Shown: positions 32,901-38,827 of the stretch, piece by piece
Numbering within the stretch: the first letter of the stretch is position 1
How the letters are laid out: the number at the start of each line of letters is the position of its first letter
DNA from: Distichodus sexfasciatus
Lineage: Eukaryota; Chordata; Actinopteri; Characiformes; Distichodontidae
Direction: 5' to 3'
DNA: 64,000 nt
Assembly (NCBI GenBank): GCA_032718565.1
Contig: JAVGVS010000007.1
Location: forward strand, 4,528,759 to 4,592,758
Notes under the pieces: generated by a model
Database searches by the model: none
What the model was told of the DNA's origin: nothing
The model's input: only the letters and a program-made list of their open reading frames with translations
Made by a program: the position numbers and the translations under genes

Positions 32901-35603
32901 TGGACTACCATAAAAACAAAGAGAAAAGCTTCACTGATTGCTGATAACGGAAAAATGGCTGATAATGGAAGAATAAGTTGTGGTAGAGTGCGTTTGTGTG
33001 AGCCCGCCCTGCGGTGTGTTGGCACCCGGCCAGTGTGGTCCCTGCCTTGCTCCTGTAGTTCCCGCGATAGGCTCCAGTCCCCCTGTTGGGTTTAAACGGC
33101 TGGGAGTAAGCGGTTTGGATAATGAATGAATGACGAATGAATGGCGATCCCTCAAAATCTGTGACTGGATCTTGACCGCAGTCCACCTGTTGTTGGCCTA
33201 GAACCTAAACGATACTGTGACCTGATATGATACAATTACACTTTCAGTTCACCTTAATAAAGTTAAAGCTAAGCCTAGTAGAGTAAGTGGGACTAAAGTA
33301 CATCAAAACATCTATGCTAGCTGTTTACTAAATCTAGTAAACATTATAAAATTAAACCTAGTCCCACTATTATCCTAAAGGATCTCCTCCCTTGCGTCTT
33401 GCAGGAAACCCCATCACAGCTGTCTATGCCATCCCAGCCAGCAGGCCCGGATACACAGGATATTTCATCTCCACACCTCCTTCATCCTACCACAGCCCCT
33501 CTTGGATGTCTTACCCCCCAGAGCCTGAGGATGTCCCGTCCCAATGGGCAGACTCTGTAAGTCCTACACCTCTCATACTGTCAATAAACCTCACGTCCAG
33601 GACCCCCAATCCTGCTTCACACTCTGGCTCAAGTCCTTGTGCTATGTTTGCACTAATTTACAAGTGAAAGTGAGTGATTTTTGTCATTGTGAACACACCA
33701 CAGCACAGCACACAGTGCACCGCAACGAAATGTAACCTATGCATTTAACCCATCTGTGAAGGAGCAATGGGCAGCTAACAAGCGCCTGGGGAGCAGTGCT
33801 TGGGGATGGTACCTTGCTCATGAGTACCTCAGTGGTAACTTTACCGGCCCTGGATTCAAACCTGCGACCTTTTGATCACGGGGCAAACACCCTACCATTA
33901 CGCCCTACGTTTTGTTTATTTGTTGTAAGTTCTAGTCAGTGGTGTATAGTGTACCTGAAATCCATACTTATGTAAAAGTGACTTGAGTAAAAGTTTAAAG
34001 GCAATACTACTTCAGTAGAAGAGCTGTATTTGATATGAACAGTATTAAGAAATAGGGGTGCAATGATACATCGATCAACATACAGTACTGTGCAAACGTT
34101 TTGGGCAGGTGTGAAAAAAATGCGGTAAACAAAGAATGCTTTCAAAAATGGAAGTGTTAATCATTTATTTTCATCAATTAACAAAATGCAGTGAATGAAC
34201 AAAAGAGAAATCTGAAAGCATTCTTTGTTTACAGCATTTTTTCACACCTGCCTAAAACTTTTGCACAGTACTGTATATTCAAAGATCAAAGAGCCTGTAG
34301 CATCAATCCAAATACTGCAACATTAAAGGGAAAGTCTATTTTTATTAAAATATTTTTTTTTCATTCACATGGATGGATGAGCTGAAATCGAAGAGTAGCA
34401 GAATTTGTGAGATTGCAGGCATCAAATTGTTGTTGATTGAATTATGCTGAAAATGCAATGGAACAAGAAATACTTTGTTTATAATTGTAGTCAAGTACAG
34501 CATGAGAGTAACTAATATTGTTAATAGTCTAAATACAAAGTACAAGTGCTATACACCACTAGTTCTCATCAAAATCTGAAAGTTTTTAAAGGGTAATAGA
34601 CCATTTGATAAAATCAGACTATCAAACTTCCTAAACGGGACAAAGCTGGACTAAAGCCAGGTGGATCATGATTGGTCAGGTCAGCCATGTCTTTGCATTT
34701 TTCCATATCGTTCTCTTCCTAAGGGGCTTAGGGCATTTCTGTCAGTTCTGTCACTGCCCATGTGACCTGCCCTATTTACCCCCCAAGGCTCCTTGTCCTT
34801 ATGGAATGTTCTTATCCCTGTTTTATGTCTGCCTGTTTCAACCAAAATGCCTTCACACAGTGTCTTTTTGCAGAACCAGTGTCATTTAGAAACCATTTGC
34901 TGAACTGAGTTTATCGCTGGCGTTGAATGGAGGCAAGAAAATACCGGGGTAGTTGAGCACACTTCTTCAAATGAACTCTTTTTCTTTTCTCCTTCTCCTC
35001 CCATTTTATCTTCTCATTCCCAATTTCATTCATTTTTCAGAAGTATTTGTTAAATCATTTCTCATGCTCAAACAGAACCTACTGTGGAGTTCAAACAGTC
35101 TGTTTGAATCAAATGTCAGATATTCATTTCTTGTGGTGATCCTAGTTTCATTTTTTTTCTTATTGTGAGTGTGGTCCCTCTGTGTTCTTTCCCTTTTTTG
35201 CTAAATTGAGTATGAAATTGGGCATACTGCTACAAACAGTTGAGAGTTTACAAAATAAATAAGAACATTCCTTCATTTAAAGATATAAAATACTGTTTAC
35301 TCTGTCACTTCACAACCTAACTAAAGAATCTCTTGGGTTTTGTAGGTGCCCTTGCCGGGCTACGCAGAGGCCTTCCCACACCCGCGCTACCCTCAAGGAA
35401 GCCCCCTCCTATGGAAGCACAGCCAGGCTGTATCTCCTCAGAGAGCTCCGGAACAGCCCCCGTCTCCTTCCGAACCTGGAGACTTGATCAGCCCCGACAC
35501 GCCCCTGAGCAGCCTCTCCACCTCCGCCCTGGTCAAGGCCATCCGTGATGAAGTGGCCAAACTGGCCAAGAAGCAAGCAGACATGTTTGAATTCCAGGTC
35601 TAG
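2266..35603 (+). CDS. kiaa1549: KIAA1549-family (UPF0606/DUF3827) type I membrane protein, 20 exons, 5' partial
   Basis: Spliced CDS: join(<2266..2754, 3308..3423, 5169..5388, 6202..6320, 6734..6902, 9406..9465, 10071..10222, 10318..10489, 13139..13302, 13595..13630, 16288..16478, 18513..18643, 22357..22475, 22704..22951, 25624..25756, 30676..31062, 31471..31568, 31794..31951, 33405..33556, 35346..35603). All introns are GT-AG and all phases join, giving ~1189 residues (residue 1 = the codon at 2268) then TAG. Layout: Thr/Pro-rich stretch (~55-125), glycosylated ectodomain to ~507 with seven N-x-S/T sequons, one helix at ~508-533 followed by CRKNK, then a cytoplasmic tail. Recognisable family stretches include PVQGFDYAKQHLGQQGG, KQKSDIEHYRNKLRLKARR, TEPEIIEET and the C-terminus KKQADMFEFQV. 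Upstream exons (signal peptide, long N-terminal region) are outside the window. Human KIAA1549 acts at the photoreceptor connecting cilium and is mutated in retinitis pigmentosa; its biochemical function is not established. The family call is firm; KIAA1549 versus KIAA1549L is inferred from recall of tail sequence. Confidence 0.93.
3308..3423 (+). CDS. kiaa1549: Exon 2: first half of ectodomain module 1
   Basis: The exon follows TTTCCTCCAG and ends CAG|GTACAA, encoding residues 163-201 (phase 1 in, phase 0 out). It contains SRLDSILKQNLPKGLTLALG and then ALNDSSVRAQ, a predicted helix ending in -AQ at the exon boundary, with one sequon (NDS). The same helix/boundary pattern recurs in exons 4 and 7. 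Confidence 0.9.
3424..5168 (+). other. Intron between exons 2 and 3
   Basis: AT-rich, apparently unique sequence with no further exon and no recognisable repeat except a short AC run (4731-4743). ORFs at 4194-4376 and on the minus strand at 4472-4903 show no family signature. Confidence 0.6.
5169..5388 (+). CDS. kiaa1549: Exon 3: second half of ectodomain module 1
   Basis: Acceptor AATTTACAG, donor ACAG|GTCAGA; residues 202-274 (phase 0 in, phase 1 out). It reads IESLSLQPNLTVGYYVSRGD followed by SPFVVVESLTTYGIERMMGD, a beta-strand-like VGYYV core with an NLT sequon. The last ~20 residues are Pro-rich. Confidence 0.92.
6202..6320 (+). CDS. kiaa1549: Exon 4: first half of ectodomain module 2
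   Basis: There is no in-frame ATG-initiated ORF of useful length here, so the exon was found by splice logic: acceptor GATTTGTAG, donor CAG|GTCTGA, phase 1 in and 0 out, residues 275-314. It encodes a helix with SQMMEQRLENAFAEAETKV and ends RLTVQ at the boundary. The phases fit both neighbours exactly. Confidence 0.85.
6734..6902 (+). CDS. kiaa1549: Exon 5: second half of ectodomain module 2
   Basis: Acceptor TTTCGTCAG, donor GAGC|GTGAGT; residues 315-370 (phase 0 in, 1 out). It begins ILSVTQSAGSPAVSLIYVV, then HNGS (sequon), followed by a Leu-rich helix and GYFLFYPP. It aligns by position and hydrophobic pattern with exons 3 and 8. Confidence 0.92.
7974..8125. mobile_element. hAT-like MITE remnant
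   Basis: It starts CAGGGGTGGGTAGTTCCAGT and ends GGTCCTCCACTGCTCTG, giving imperfect CAG-type inverted ends. This matches the common fish hAT-derived repeat of the type 'CAGGGGTGGGCAATTCCGGTC' by recall. No clear 8-bp target duplication was found. Confidence 0.5.
9331..9364 (+). repeat. (TC)17 microsatellite near exon 6 acceptor
   Basis: An uninterrupted TC dinucleotide run ends 41 nt before exon 6, so it could lengthen the polypyrimidine tract or bind PTB-type factors. Confidence 0.95.
9406..9465 (+). CDS. kiaa1549: Exon 6: short linker between modules 2 and 3
   Basis: A 60-nt exon with acceptor AATAACAG and donor TTACAG|GTAAGC, phase 1 at both ends, hence a symmetrical exon that could be skipped without a frameshift. 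It encodes LEYYNLNTSATTKDFWVIT (residues ~372-390) with an NTS sequon. A (TC)17 tract lies 41 nt upstream. Confidence 0.88.
10071..10222 (+). CDS. kiaa1549: Exon 7: first half of ectodomain module 3
   Basis: Acceptor GTGTGCAG, donor CAG|GTATCT; residues 391-441 (phase 1 in, 0 out). It contains VENSSLEGQYQSFASLMEQR (sequon NSS), then an amphipathic helix and ends TVGTYTVQ. The MEQRL motif and terminal -VQ repeat those of exon 4. Confidence 0.93.
10318..10489 (+). CDS. kiaa1549: Exon 8: second half of ectodomain module 3
   Basis: The preceding intron is only 95 nt. Acceptor AAACCTAG, donor GAAC|GTATGT; residues 442-498 (phase 0 in, 1 out). It encodes MVGIRRVAGPKNPAELTYYV, then QRNST (sequon) and LTLGYFVQVQAE, close to the membrane. 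The ATG at its start is an internal methionine, not a start codon. Confidence 0.93.
10725..10885 (+). repeat. tRNA-derived SINE-like repeat
   Basis: GATGGCGCAGTGGTCTGAGT resembles an A box and GGGGTTCAAATCTCA a B box, followed by a tail ending in TGGATAAGAGCG as seen in teleost SINEs. It is degenerate and not a functional tRNA. Confidence 0.55.
10970..11198 (-). repeat. tRNA-derived SINE-like repeat, family 2, near full length
   Basis: On the minus strand the head GGGCGGTTGGTGGCGTAACG leads to a B-box-like GGTCGCAGGTTCAAATCC, then a body ending GTGCTGTGGTGT. Related copies lie near 16660, 23435, 25268, 33668 and 48702, so this is a repeat family within the window. Confidence 0.75.
12055..12424 (-). 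repeat. tRNA-derived SINE-like repeat, family 1, full length
   Basis: On the minus strand the head GGTGGCACGGTGGCACAGTG (A box) leads to GGTCCTGGGTTCGAGCCC (B box), then a body with GGAGTTTGCATGCTGTCCCT, and a tail of ATTCATTCATT-type repeats. This architecture is widespread in ray-finned fish. Several short ORFs overlapping it are artefacts of the repeat. Confidence 0.85.
12630..12720. repeat. Partial copy of inverted-repeat element also at 17190-17352
   Basis: Shares AGCTCATTTTATAGG, AAAATGAGTCCAAATT and following sequence with the left arm of the element at 17190. Only one arm is recognisable here. Confidence 0.6.
13139..13302 (+). CDS. kiaa1549: Exon 9: transmembrane helix and juxtamembrane region
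   Basis: Acceptor TTCTTTAG, donor AAG|GTAATT; residues 499-553. The helix LWIIAAVLAPIGVVT is followed by six Ile (ATT plus five ATC codons) and TAVLC, about residues 508-533. The positive CRKNKSDFK follows, so the N-terminus is outside and the C-terminus inside. The Ile run is encoded by a short ATC triplet repeat. Confidence 0.95.
13502..13524 (+). repeat. (GT)n microsatellite upstream of exon 10
   Basis: A GT run lies about 70 nt before the 36-nt exon. UG-rich intronic RNA can bind CELF/TDP-43-type factors, which is general knowledge and untested here. Confidence 0.9.
13595..13630 (+). CDS. kiaa1549: Exon 10: 36-nt small exon
   Basis: Acceptor TTCACATAG, donor CATCAG|GTAGCT. The phase is 0 at both ends, adding TAYRRDVGYYHQ (residues 554-565) just inside the membrane. 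Skipping would keep frame, joining PRVK directly to PVQGFDY. A TGCTG motif lies ~20 nt upstream of the acceptor. This may be an alternative exon; no transcript evidence is available here. Confidence 0.75.
13631..16287 (+). other. Intron between exons 10 and 11
   Basis: AT-rich with GT-rich patches (13818-13860 and 15879-15909) and a family 1 SINE (15033-15394). No additional exon is supported. Confidence 0.6.
15033..15394 (+). repeat. tRNA-derived SINE-like repeat, family 1, full length, sense
   Basis: Head AGGCGGCACAGTGGTGTAAT with B box GGTCCTGGGTTCGTTTCC, body GGAGTTTGCATGCTCTCCTC, and end GATAATGAATAAATGAA. It is one of the few copies in sense orientation to the gene. Confidence 0.85.
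16288..16478 (+). CDS. kiaa1549: Exon 11: cytoplasmic PVQGFDYAKQHL segment
   Basis: Acceptor TGGTGCAG; donor AAAAG|GTTTGG is weak but is the only GT fitting the frame. Residues 566-628 plus two bases. It encodes PVQGFDYAKQHLGQQGG and DTLVLSLPIRDAALSLEKV, highly recognisable family sequence. Confidence 0.93.
16655..16812 (-). repeat. Family 2 SINE-like repeat, degenerate
   Basis: Contains GAACACACCACAGCACAGCT, GTGCACCACAACAAAAT and CACTGCTTGGGGACC in the same order as the copy at 10970-11198. The tRNA-like head is badly eroded. Confidence 0.6.
17100..17420. mobile_element. Inverted-repeat (hairpin) element within a decayed DNA-transposon-like repeat
   Basis: Arms of roughly 60 nt at 17195-17252 and 17296-17352 are reverse complements with scattered mismatches: TCTCCCAGACACGCC...AGCTCATTTTATAGG against the complement of AAAATGAGCTGCTTTTGGCA...CTGGGAGA. 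The 5' flank, with GATGCAACGGTACAATG and ATCGGTACGGTTTCGGTAC, resembles a common fish hAT-derived repeat. Confidence 0.55.
18026..18115 (+). repeat. Fragment of GACCGATAT-type DNA-transposon repeat
   Basis: AGGTCGACCAATATTGG, GGGCCGATATCGATACCGAT and later GATAATTGGAACTGATATG match the usual wording of this abundant fish repeat by recall. A shorter fragment (AGAGTCGACCGATTATATGA) occurs at 25532. Confidence 0.45.
18513..18643 (+). CDS. kiaa1549: Exon 12: Ser-rich cytoplasmic segment with NAGNAG acceptor
   Basis: This exon was found because exon 11 (phase 2 out) and exon 13 (phase 1 in) cannot join directly. Here an open segment reads (S)RLPSEDGSVISSESAK, then AQQKTTKEGSRKRS, and ends AGTG|GTGAGA, with phases matching both sides. 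The acceptor is CTCTCAGCAG; using the first AG (chosen) adds a Ser, using the second starts at 18516. Similar GSVIS/AQQK sequence exists in the mammalian protein by recall. Confidence 0.85.
19080..21160. repeat. GT-rich 23-bp minisatellite, about 2 kb
   Basis: Two related 23-bp units alternate: one with GTGTTTGGGTGTGGTTTGAG and one with GTGTTTGGGTGTGTTGTGAG, each finished by GCT. The core (about 19088-20780) holds on the order of seventy units with small indels; 20780-21160 is a decayed flank. Most of the plus strand lacks TTA, CTA and TCA, so the minus strand stays open over long stretches, giving artefactual ORFs up to 311 residues. It lies inside the exon 12-13 intron. Confidence 0.93.
21386..21407 (+). 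repeat. (AC)n microsatellite
   Basis: A plain CA dinucleotide run inside the exon 12-13 intron. Confidence 0.9.
21408..22356 (+). other. 3' part of the exon 12-13 intron
   Basis: AT-rich sequence plus a truncated family 1 SINE tail (22148-22275). No exon seen. Confidence 0.6.
22148..22275 (-). repeat. Family 1 SINE-like repeat, truncated
   Basis: Only the 3' tail of the element (ATTCATTCATTATCC, then AACCCTGGGCAGGCGCAAAC) is present; the tRNA-like head is missing, a pattern expected from internal deletion or recombination. Confidence 0.75.
22357..22475 (+). CDS. kiaa1549: Exon 13: DPYDTSSGS segment
   Basis: Acceptor TTTGGCAG, donor GAG|GTACAC; residues 673-712 (phase 1 in, 0 out). It encodes PYDTSSGSLQLIAIKPM and SDRSQDSAVLNGE. 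The correct frame has no ATG start, and another frame hits stops early. Mammalian orthologues may have an additional short exon before it; I could not identify one in the preceding intron. Confidence 0.9.
22704..22951 (+). CDS. kiaa1549: Exon 14: basic KQKSDIEHYRNKLRLKARR segment
   Basis: The acceptor TTTAAG follows a 228-nt intron; donor AGTAG|GTCAGT. Residues 713-794. It starts VNLALKQKSDIEHYRNKLRL, a basic predicted helix strongly conserved in the family, then GYYDFPSVEGS and a Ser-rich region. Confidence 0.95.
23435..23650 (-). repeat. Family 2 SINE-like repeat
   Basis: Shares GTGCACCACAACGAAATATG, GAGCAGTGCTTGGAGATGG and TACCTTGCTCATGAGTACCT with the other copies; the head is near 23610-23650 and degenerate. 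Confidence 0.7.
23689..23880. mobile_element. Tc1/mariner-type repeat fragment
   Basis: After TA at 23687-23688 it begins CAGTGTTGTGAATAAGTATT, then TGCCCCCTTCCTGATTTCTT, the start of a common fish Tc1/mariner repeat by recall. It lacks a matching right end, so it is truncated. Confidence 0.55.
25268..25480 (+). repeat. Family 2 SINE-like repeat, sense orientation
   Basis: In sense order it has TACTCATGAGCAAGGTACCA, TGGTGCACTGTGTGCTGTAC and TGTTCACAATGACAAATAAT, the reverse complement of the antisense copies. Confidence 0.7.
25624..25756 (+). CDS. kiaa1549: Exon 15: RQSLNSPSPGGTEMDLL segment
   Basis: Acceptor TTCTGTAG, donor GAT|GTAAGT; residues 795-839. It encodes YRSRQSLNSPSPGGTEMDLL and RPRKGIRNSGYD. 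The SLNSPSP stretch has likely Ser/Pro phosphorylation sites by pattern only. Confidence 0.95.
26312..26450 (-). repeat. Family 1 SINE-like repeat, internal fragment
   Basis: Only the body survives (GTGCATGCTTTTGGACTGTG, then GCATGCAAACTCCACACAGA). Both the tRNA-like head and the tail are absent. Confidence 0.75.
28007..28350 (-). repeat. Family 1 SINE-like repeat, near full length
   Basis: Tail TCATTCACTCATTATCCGAA at the left, body GCATGCAAACTCCACACAGA, and an eroded head with GCGGCAGCGCTAACCACTGA at the right, so antisense to the gene. Confidence 0.8.
28525..28720 (-). repeat. Probable LINE 3'-end fragment
   Basis: CAAGATTCTTTATTTGTCAC and CATGCAGTGAAATG resemble the reverse-complemented 3' end of common fish LINE-type repeats. 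No coding sequence of the element is visible. Assigned by recall, so weak. Confidence 0.4.
29262..30051 (-). mobile_element. Solo-LTR-like element
   Basis: Flanked by an exact 8-bp direct repeat GTAACATT (29254-29261 and 30052-30059). Read on the minus strand it starts TGTCCCCGTAAACC, and has AATAAA about 55 nt before its end (plus-strand TTTATT 29315-29320), ending CGACCGCACCATG. Promoter-to-polyA organisation without a coding region fits a solo LTR. The 8-bp flank is longer than usual and the CA end is not clear, so another element type is possible. Confidence 0.55.
30676..31062 (+). CDS. kiaa1549: Exon 16: TEPEIIEET segment with His/Gln-rich tract
   Basis: The longest cytoplasmic exon in the window. 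Acceptor CTTCATAG, donor ACCA|GTAAGC; residues 840-968. It encodes TEPEIIEETDVD, SSQPSIDEVRQQMHLLLEEA and PYTEVVTSAPGT. Between them is HYHHHPQHQHQQQQ, encoded by CAC/CAG/CAT codons and probably variable among fish. Confidence 0.95.
31471..31568 (+). CDS. kiaa1549: Exon 17: proline-rich SH3-ligand-like segment
   Basis: Acceptor TTATCTAG, donor CGAAG|GTGAGA; residues 969-1000. It reads TFRFTQLPEMAMGSPPPPIP then PRTGPPPGTSLR. PPIPPR fits the class II SH3 ligand pattern PxxPxR. ATG-started ORFs in other frames are shadows. Confidence 0.9.
31794..31951 (+). CDS. kiaa1549: Exon 18: Ser/Pro/Ala-rich segment
   Basis: Acceptor TTCCCAG, donor TCAG|GTTTGT; residues 1001-1053. It encodes SSSDLGPKAMSPESSVPDVQ and a run of four Ala before PPPVTTEP. 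The match to the family is weak, but splice sites and phases fit both neighbours. Confidence 0.85.
31952..33404 (+). other. Intron between exons 18 and 19
   Basis: AT-rich, unique except for a family 1 SINE tail at 32983-33140. No additional exon seen. Confidence 0.6.
32983..33140 (+). repeat. Family 1 SINE-like repeat, 3' fragment
   Basis: Sense orientation: CCTGCGGTGTGTTGGCACCC, then TCCCGCGATAGGCTCCAGTC, ending GGATAATGAATGAATGA. It lacks the tRNA-like head. Confidence 0.75.
33405..33556 (+). CDS. kiaa1549: Exon 19: GYFISTPPSSY segment
   Basis: Acceptor TCTTGCAG, donor TCT|GTAAGT; residues 1054-1104. It encodes AVYAIPASRPGYTGYFISTP and WMSYPPEPEDVPSQWADS, near-C-terminal sequence typical of the family. 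Confidence 0.93.
33668..33907 (-). repeat. Family 2 SINE-like repeat, near full length
   Basis: Closely similar to the copy at 10970-11198, including GAAGGAGCAATGGGCAGCTA and CGGCCCTGGATTCAAACCTG. Confidence 0.8.
33937..34561. mobile_element. hAT-like MITE interrupted by another MITE
   Basis: Left end CAGTGGTGTATAGTGTAC and right end GTGCTATACACCACTA are inverted repeats. Flanks GTTCTAGT (33929-33936) and GTTCTCAT (34562-34569) match at 6 of 8 bases, consistent with an old 8-bp hAT target duplication. No transposase is encoded. Confidence 0.6.
34083..34273. mobile_element. Tc1/mariner-type MITE (191 bp) nested in a hAT-like MITE
   Basis: TA at 34081-34082 and 34274-34275 borders inverted repeats of ~70 bp: CAGTACTGTGCAAACGTTTT at the left against the complement of AAAACTTTTGCACAGTACTG at the right. 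The element is almost entirely palindromic and non-coding. Confidence 0.8.
35346..35603 (+). CDS. kiaa1549: Exon 20: terminal coding exon and stop
   Basis: Acceptor TTTTGTAG; residues 1105-1189, TAG at 35601-35603. It begins VPLPGYAEAFPHPRYPQGSP and ends ALVKAIRDEVAKLAKKQADM then FEFQV. The predicted C-terminal helix and terminal F-Q-V fit a class II PDZ-ligand pattern (hydrophobic-x-hydrophobic), which is inference. Confidence 0.96.
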   Translation: MPLPGYAEAFPHPRYPQGSPLLWKHSQAVSPQRAPEQPPSPSEPGDLISPDTPLSSLSTSALVKAIRDEVAKLAKKQADMFEFQV

Positions 35604-37421
35604 AGCTCCCTCTGCTGGAGTGGAAAACAAACTGCACATATGTGTGCACTTAGGAATCCAGGATGCGGGTTCTGCATTGAAATGTCAGCATTTATGACTT
35701 TTGTACAGACAAGATGCCATGTACTCTTGCATCCTACCAGATACTTCCGTTCGTGCAACTCAAAGGTTTGTGTGTTTTATGGAGATCCTGCCTGAACACA
35801 TGGCTGTATTTGTCAGATTTTTTTTCTACTGGCACAGTAGTCTAACATACAGATGAACCATCAAAGAAATTTTGAATTATTTTGGGTCCATTAACAAGAG
35901 CATCTTAATCATACATTATTCAATTTACCAATTTACTTACTAACTAATATGATTTTTAAAATTTACTTACATTCTATCATTGAGGTTTTTAAATCCAGCA
36001 ATGATTTCATAACATACACTTCAAACAACATTTACTGTGCTGAAAGCAAGATGTATTTGTTTTCCCTCTAAAAATGAATTTTTCAGATTTTTTCTATCTG
36101 GGGGAAATTATGTGTTAAATTAAAATGCTCTGAAACCTACACAACATCCAGTGGATTCTGAGAACAAAAAAATCAATACATTAAAAAAATTCCTGATAGT
36201 TTGTTGAACCACAAAGTGTAATCACATATTACTCTCTTTAACTGTTATAAGCCAAAAAGACCAAAAAAATATAATAAAATTTGTTAATTCCCAAAAGAAT
36301 GTTTTAGTTATGCATAAGGGCTTTCTTTTAATATATGGTAGTACATGTAGAATAATCTTAACAATGTACTATGTTGACAAAATGCACTGTTTTGTCTAAA
36401 TGTTTTGATTTCCTTTAAAAAAAAACTTATGAGATTCAGCATTTTGTGAGTGTGTGCTTTGAGGGTCTTGACTCTACAGGAATGTTGTACTGTAATTTTT
36501 GGTAGTACTGTAAAAATGCACTTTAAGTCCATGCTAGGTTGAAAAGCTGTCCGATTTGTGAGGCTGCAGAGTATTACCATTATCAACATAATCAATGTCA
36601 CCTTCCTGCTGCAAGTCTTGGTAACAAGAGTTTATTTCTCAGATTGCACAGCAATCTGTGTCATGAAGTGGTATAAACCTTTGTGTGTTTTAAATGTTTA
36701 CACTCCTTGAAATGGAAATGGGAACCATGTTACAGCATCAGTTGGTATTCAGTAGTTGTGGGGGCCTTGCTGTGCCATATCAGTTGCTTTGGACATGTAT
36801 ATTTGTGCTTATCATGGGGATTATCTTGTTTCGTACAATGGCAGAAACTGTCTTCAATAAGGAGTTGCTTTTTTCAGCTTGATTCTTCACCACTTAAGTT
36901 TGATGTTTGATGGACTGCTCCGTGTCTCTTATAAAGTACAAGGAAATAGAAAGAAGGGGCAAAAATCAGGATGAAAAGCTTAAAGGAAGAATACTAAAAA
37001 TGTTTGCCCCCCTCAACACAAATAATGCCCTGGGTTCTTCCCTTTTGATTCTGTTTTGTGTAACCTTGTTCTGACATTGACTGTTCATATGTATAATAGA
37101 AGTTCTTTCCAGTTTTAAGCGATCTGGTGTCAGACTTCCAGACACTTTCTTACTAAGTTAGTGAGAGTGTTTTTATCTCAGAATCTGAAACCCATACAGC
37201 ATTTGCGGTTGAACATATACAACTATTTAATTGCAAGTAGATGTAATCACTATTAAATTACCATTACTGATGATTTTTTTTTTTTCTTTTGCAGGTAAGA
37301 ATATTTGTGCAACAAATAATGGCACACAATTCCAATCTTAATAAAATAATCAAGGCCTAATTGAGGCGATGGCATCTATAGGTTTGTGCTGCTTGCTATA
37401 ATAAAAATAATAAAAAATAAA
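35604..37421 (+). other. kiaa1549: Probable 3' untranslated region
   Basis: AT-rich non-coding sequence after the stop codon with no conserved ORF. AATAAA hexamers occur at 36273-36278, 37340-37345 and 37416-37421; the last, after an A/T-rich run, is a plausible distal polyadenylation signal. Which one is used cannot be told from sequence. ORFs at 36683-36910 and on the minus strand at 36308-36601 look random. Confidence 0.5.
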
Positions 37422-38480
37422 GTGTTCATATAAAACTGGGAGTTATGCAACTGATGTACGTGTTTAAAACGTCCTGATACATTATTATTCTTAGGCATGT
37501 AAAGTAAATGCATTACTCGATAATACGGGCTACATTACCCTTAGCATTTGTTGGTTTACACGCCAAATAGCCAACGAAAGTGTTTGTGTCAGACTTTGTT
37601 GTTTTTAAAGGTTATTCTAAAGTTGATCCGTCACATTTATCTCGGGAGGCGCGCAAATCTGAATTGTGTGCTCGTGTTTTCGTTCTGAGACGAGAGGTGA
37701 AATTATTGTGTGTGTAAAACCTCAGCCAAACTATCAACGATCTTAACATCGCACATAGTGTTTAGAGCAACGCGCCGTGCACTCTGTTGTTATTTAGGCT
37801 GAACCAATCACCACCAATCCCCTTAAAGATTAAATGATGAAAACAAAACTCTGGGATTTCAATTAATTTTAAATGTTCGTGATTCGATTTGGATCTGAAC
37901 TGAAACAACAATTTAGTTGACAGTAAAAACCACAGGAGAAAAATAGTTTTAAACGATATTTAAAAACATCATGTTGGAGCCAGACAAGGCGAAATATTTC
38001 CACCGGCTGGCTTTCCACTGACTTTTTCGGTTAGGGCTCGCGCTAACCAACGGAAGCCTCGTCCTCGTCCGATGCCGCAAGTTAATGTTCTACAGCCGGA
38101 AACATACAGCCGAACATGTGGTGCATTTCCCAAAAGCATAGTTGCTAACTACTGTAGCAACTACCATGGTGTATGATTTTGGAAAACGCACCCCTGAATA
38201 CCACACACAAGCGGGTTAGCGCTCCCCAAACCACCTACAAAGTGAATCTGGCGGTTTCCTCTAGTACCACTTGAAAATAAATATTTGCGACTCTGGTAGC
38301 CTTGCCTTGATACTTTGTGATTTATTTAGAAGTGCATTCATTCTCATCACAAGCCACGTATATTTGCTTCTGTGAAAAACAAATGATTCAGCTGGCGATT
38401 TGGCAATACCGACTCAAGTGACTCGCACATCCGGATCAGTTTAGTGAGTGACTCAGAGGGAGATTGTATGGAAGCCCATT
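37422..38480. other. Downstream region with a slightly GC-richer stretch
   Basis: 37600-38260 has more CpG than its surroundings, with an imperfect palindrome near 38130-38200 (GCATTTCCCAAAAGCATAGT...TTTTGGAAAACGCA) like a common fish MITE. I see no ORF, splice signals or core promoter that would support a neighbouring gene start. Confidence 0.4.
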
Positions 38481-38513
38481 TCCGCCACTAAAAGAAAAAA
38501 ATCTGAACGAAAA

Positions 38514-38636
38514 AAAGTCGAAATTATGGGATAAAAAGTCGAAATTACGAGATAAAAAGTCAATTCTGAGATAAAAAAGTCGAAATTATGAGATAAAAAG
38601 TCATAATTATGAGATAAAAAGTCGAAATTATGAGAA
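38514..38636. repeat. Short tandem repeat, ~21-bp units
   Basis: About six units of the AAAAGTCGAAATTATGAGAT type follow one another with one- or two-base changes. The minus-strand ORF over it (38453-38713) is low-complexity and not a gene. Confidence 0.9.
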
Positions 38637-38827
38637 AGGAAGTGTGCATGCGCGCCAGTGGTGCTAAACTTGCCAAAGTCTCTTGCAGAGGCAACTTGTG
38701 AATCTACAAGCAATGCAGTATTTCATTTGTTGTGAAGGCACATTTAATAGTCCTCGATGTATTTACAATCCATTTGAATCCGAAGTCAAGCCAAAAACAT
38801 CAAGTTTGCATGTGCAAGTGACAACGG

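Larger units (their letters stand above)
33557..35345 (+). other. Last intron, transposon-dense in its first half
   Basis: Within 1 kb of exon 19 it holds a family 2 SINE, a hAT-like MITE and a Tc1-type MITE nested in that MITE. 34570-35345 is AT-rich and without recognised repeats. Confidence 0.7.
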
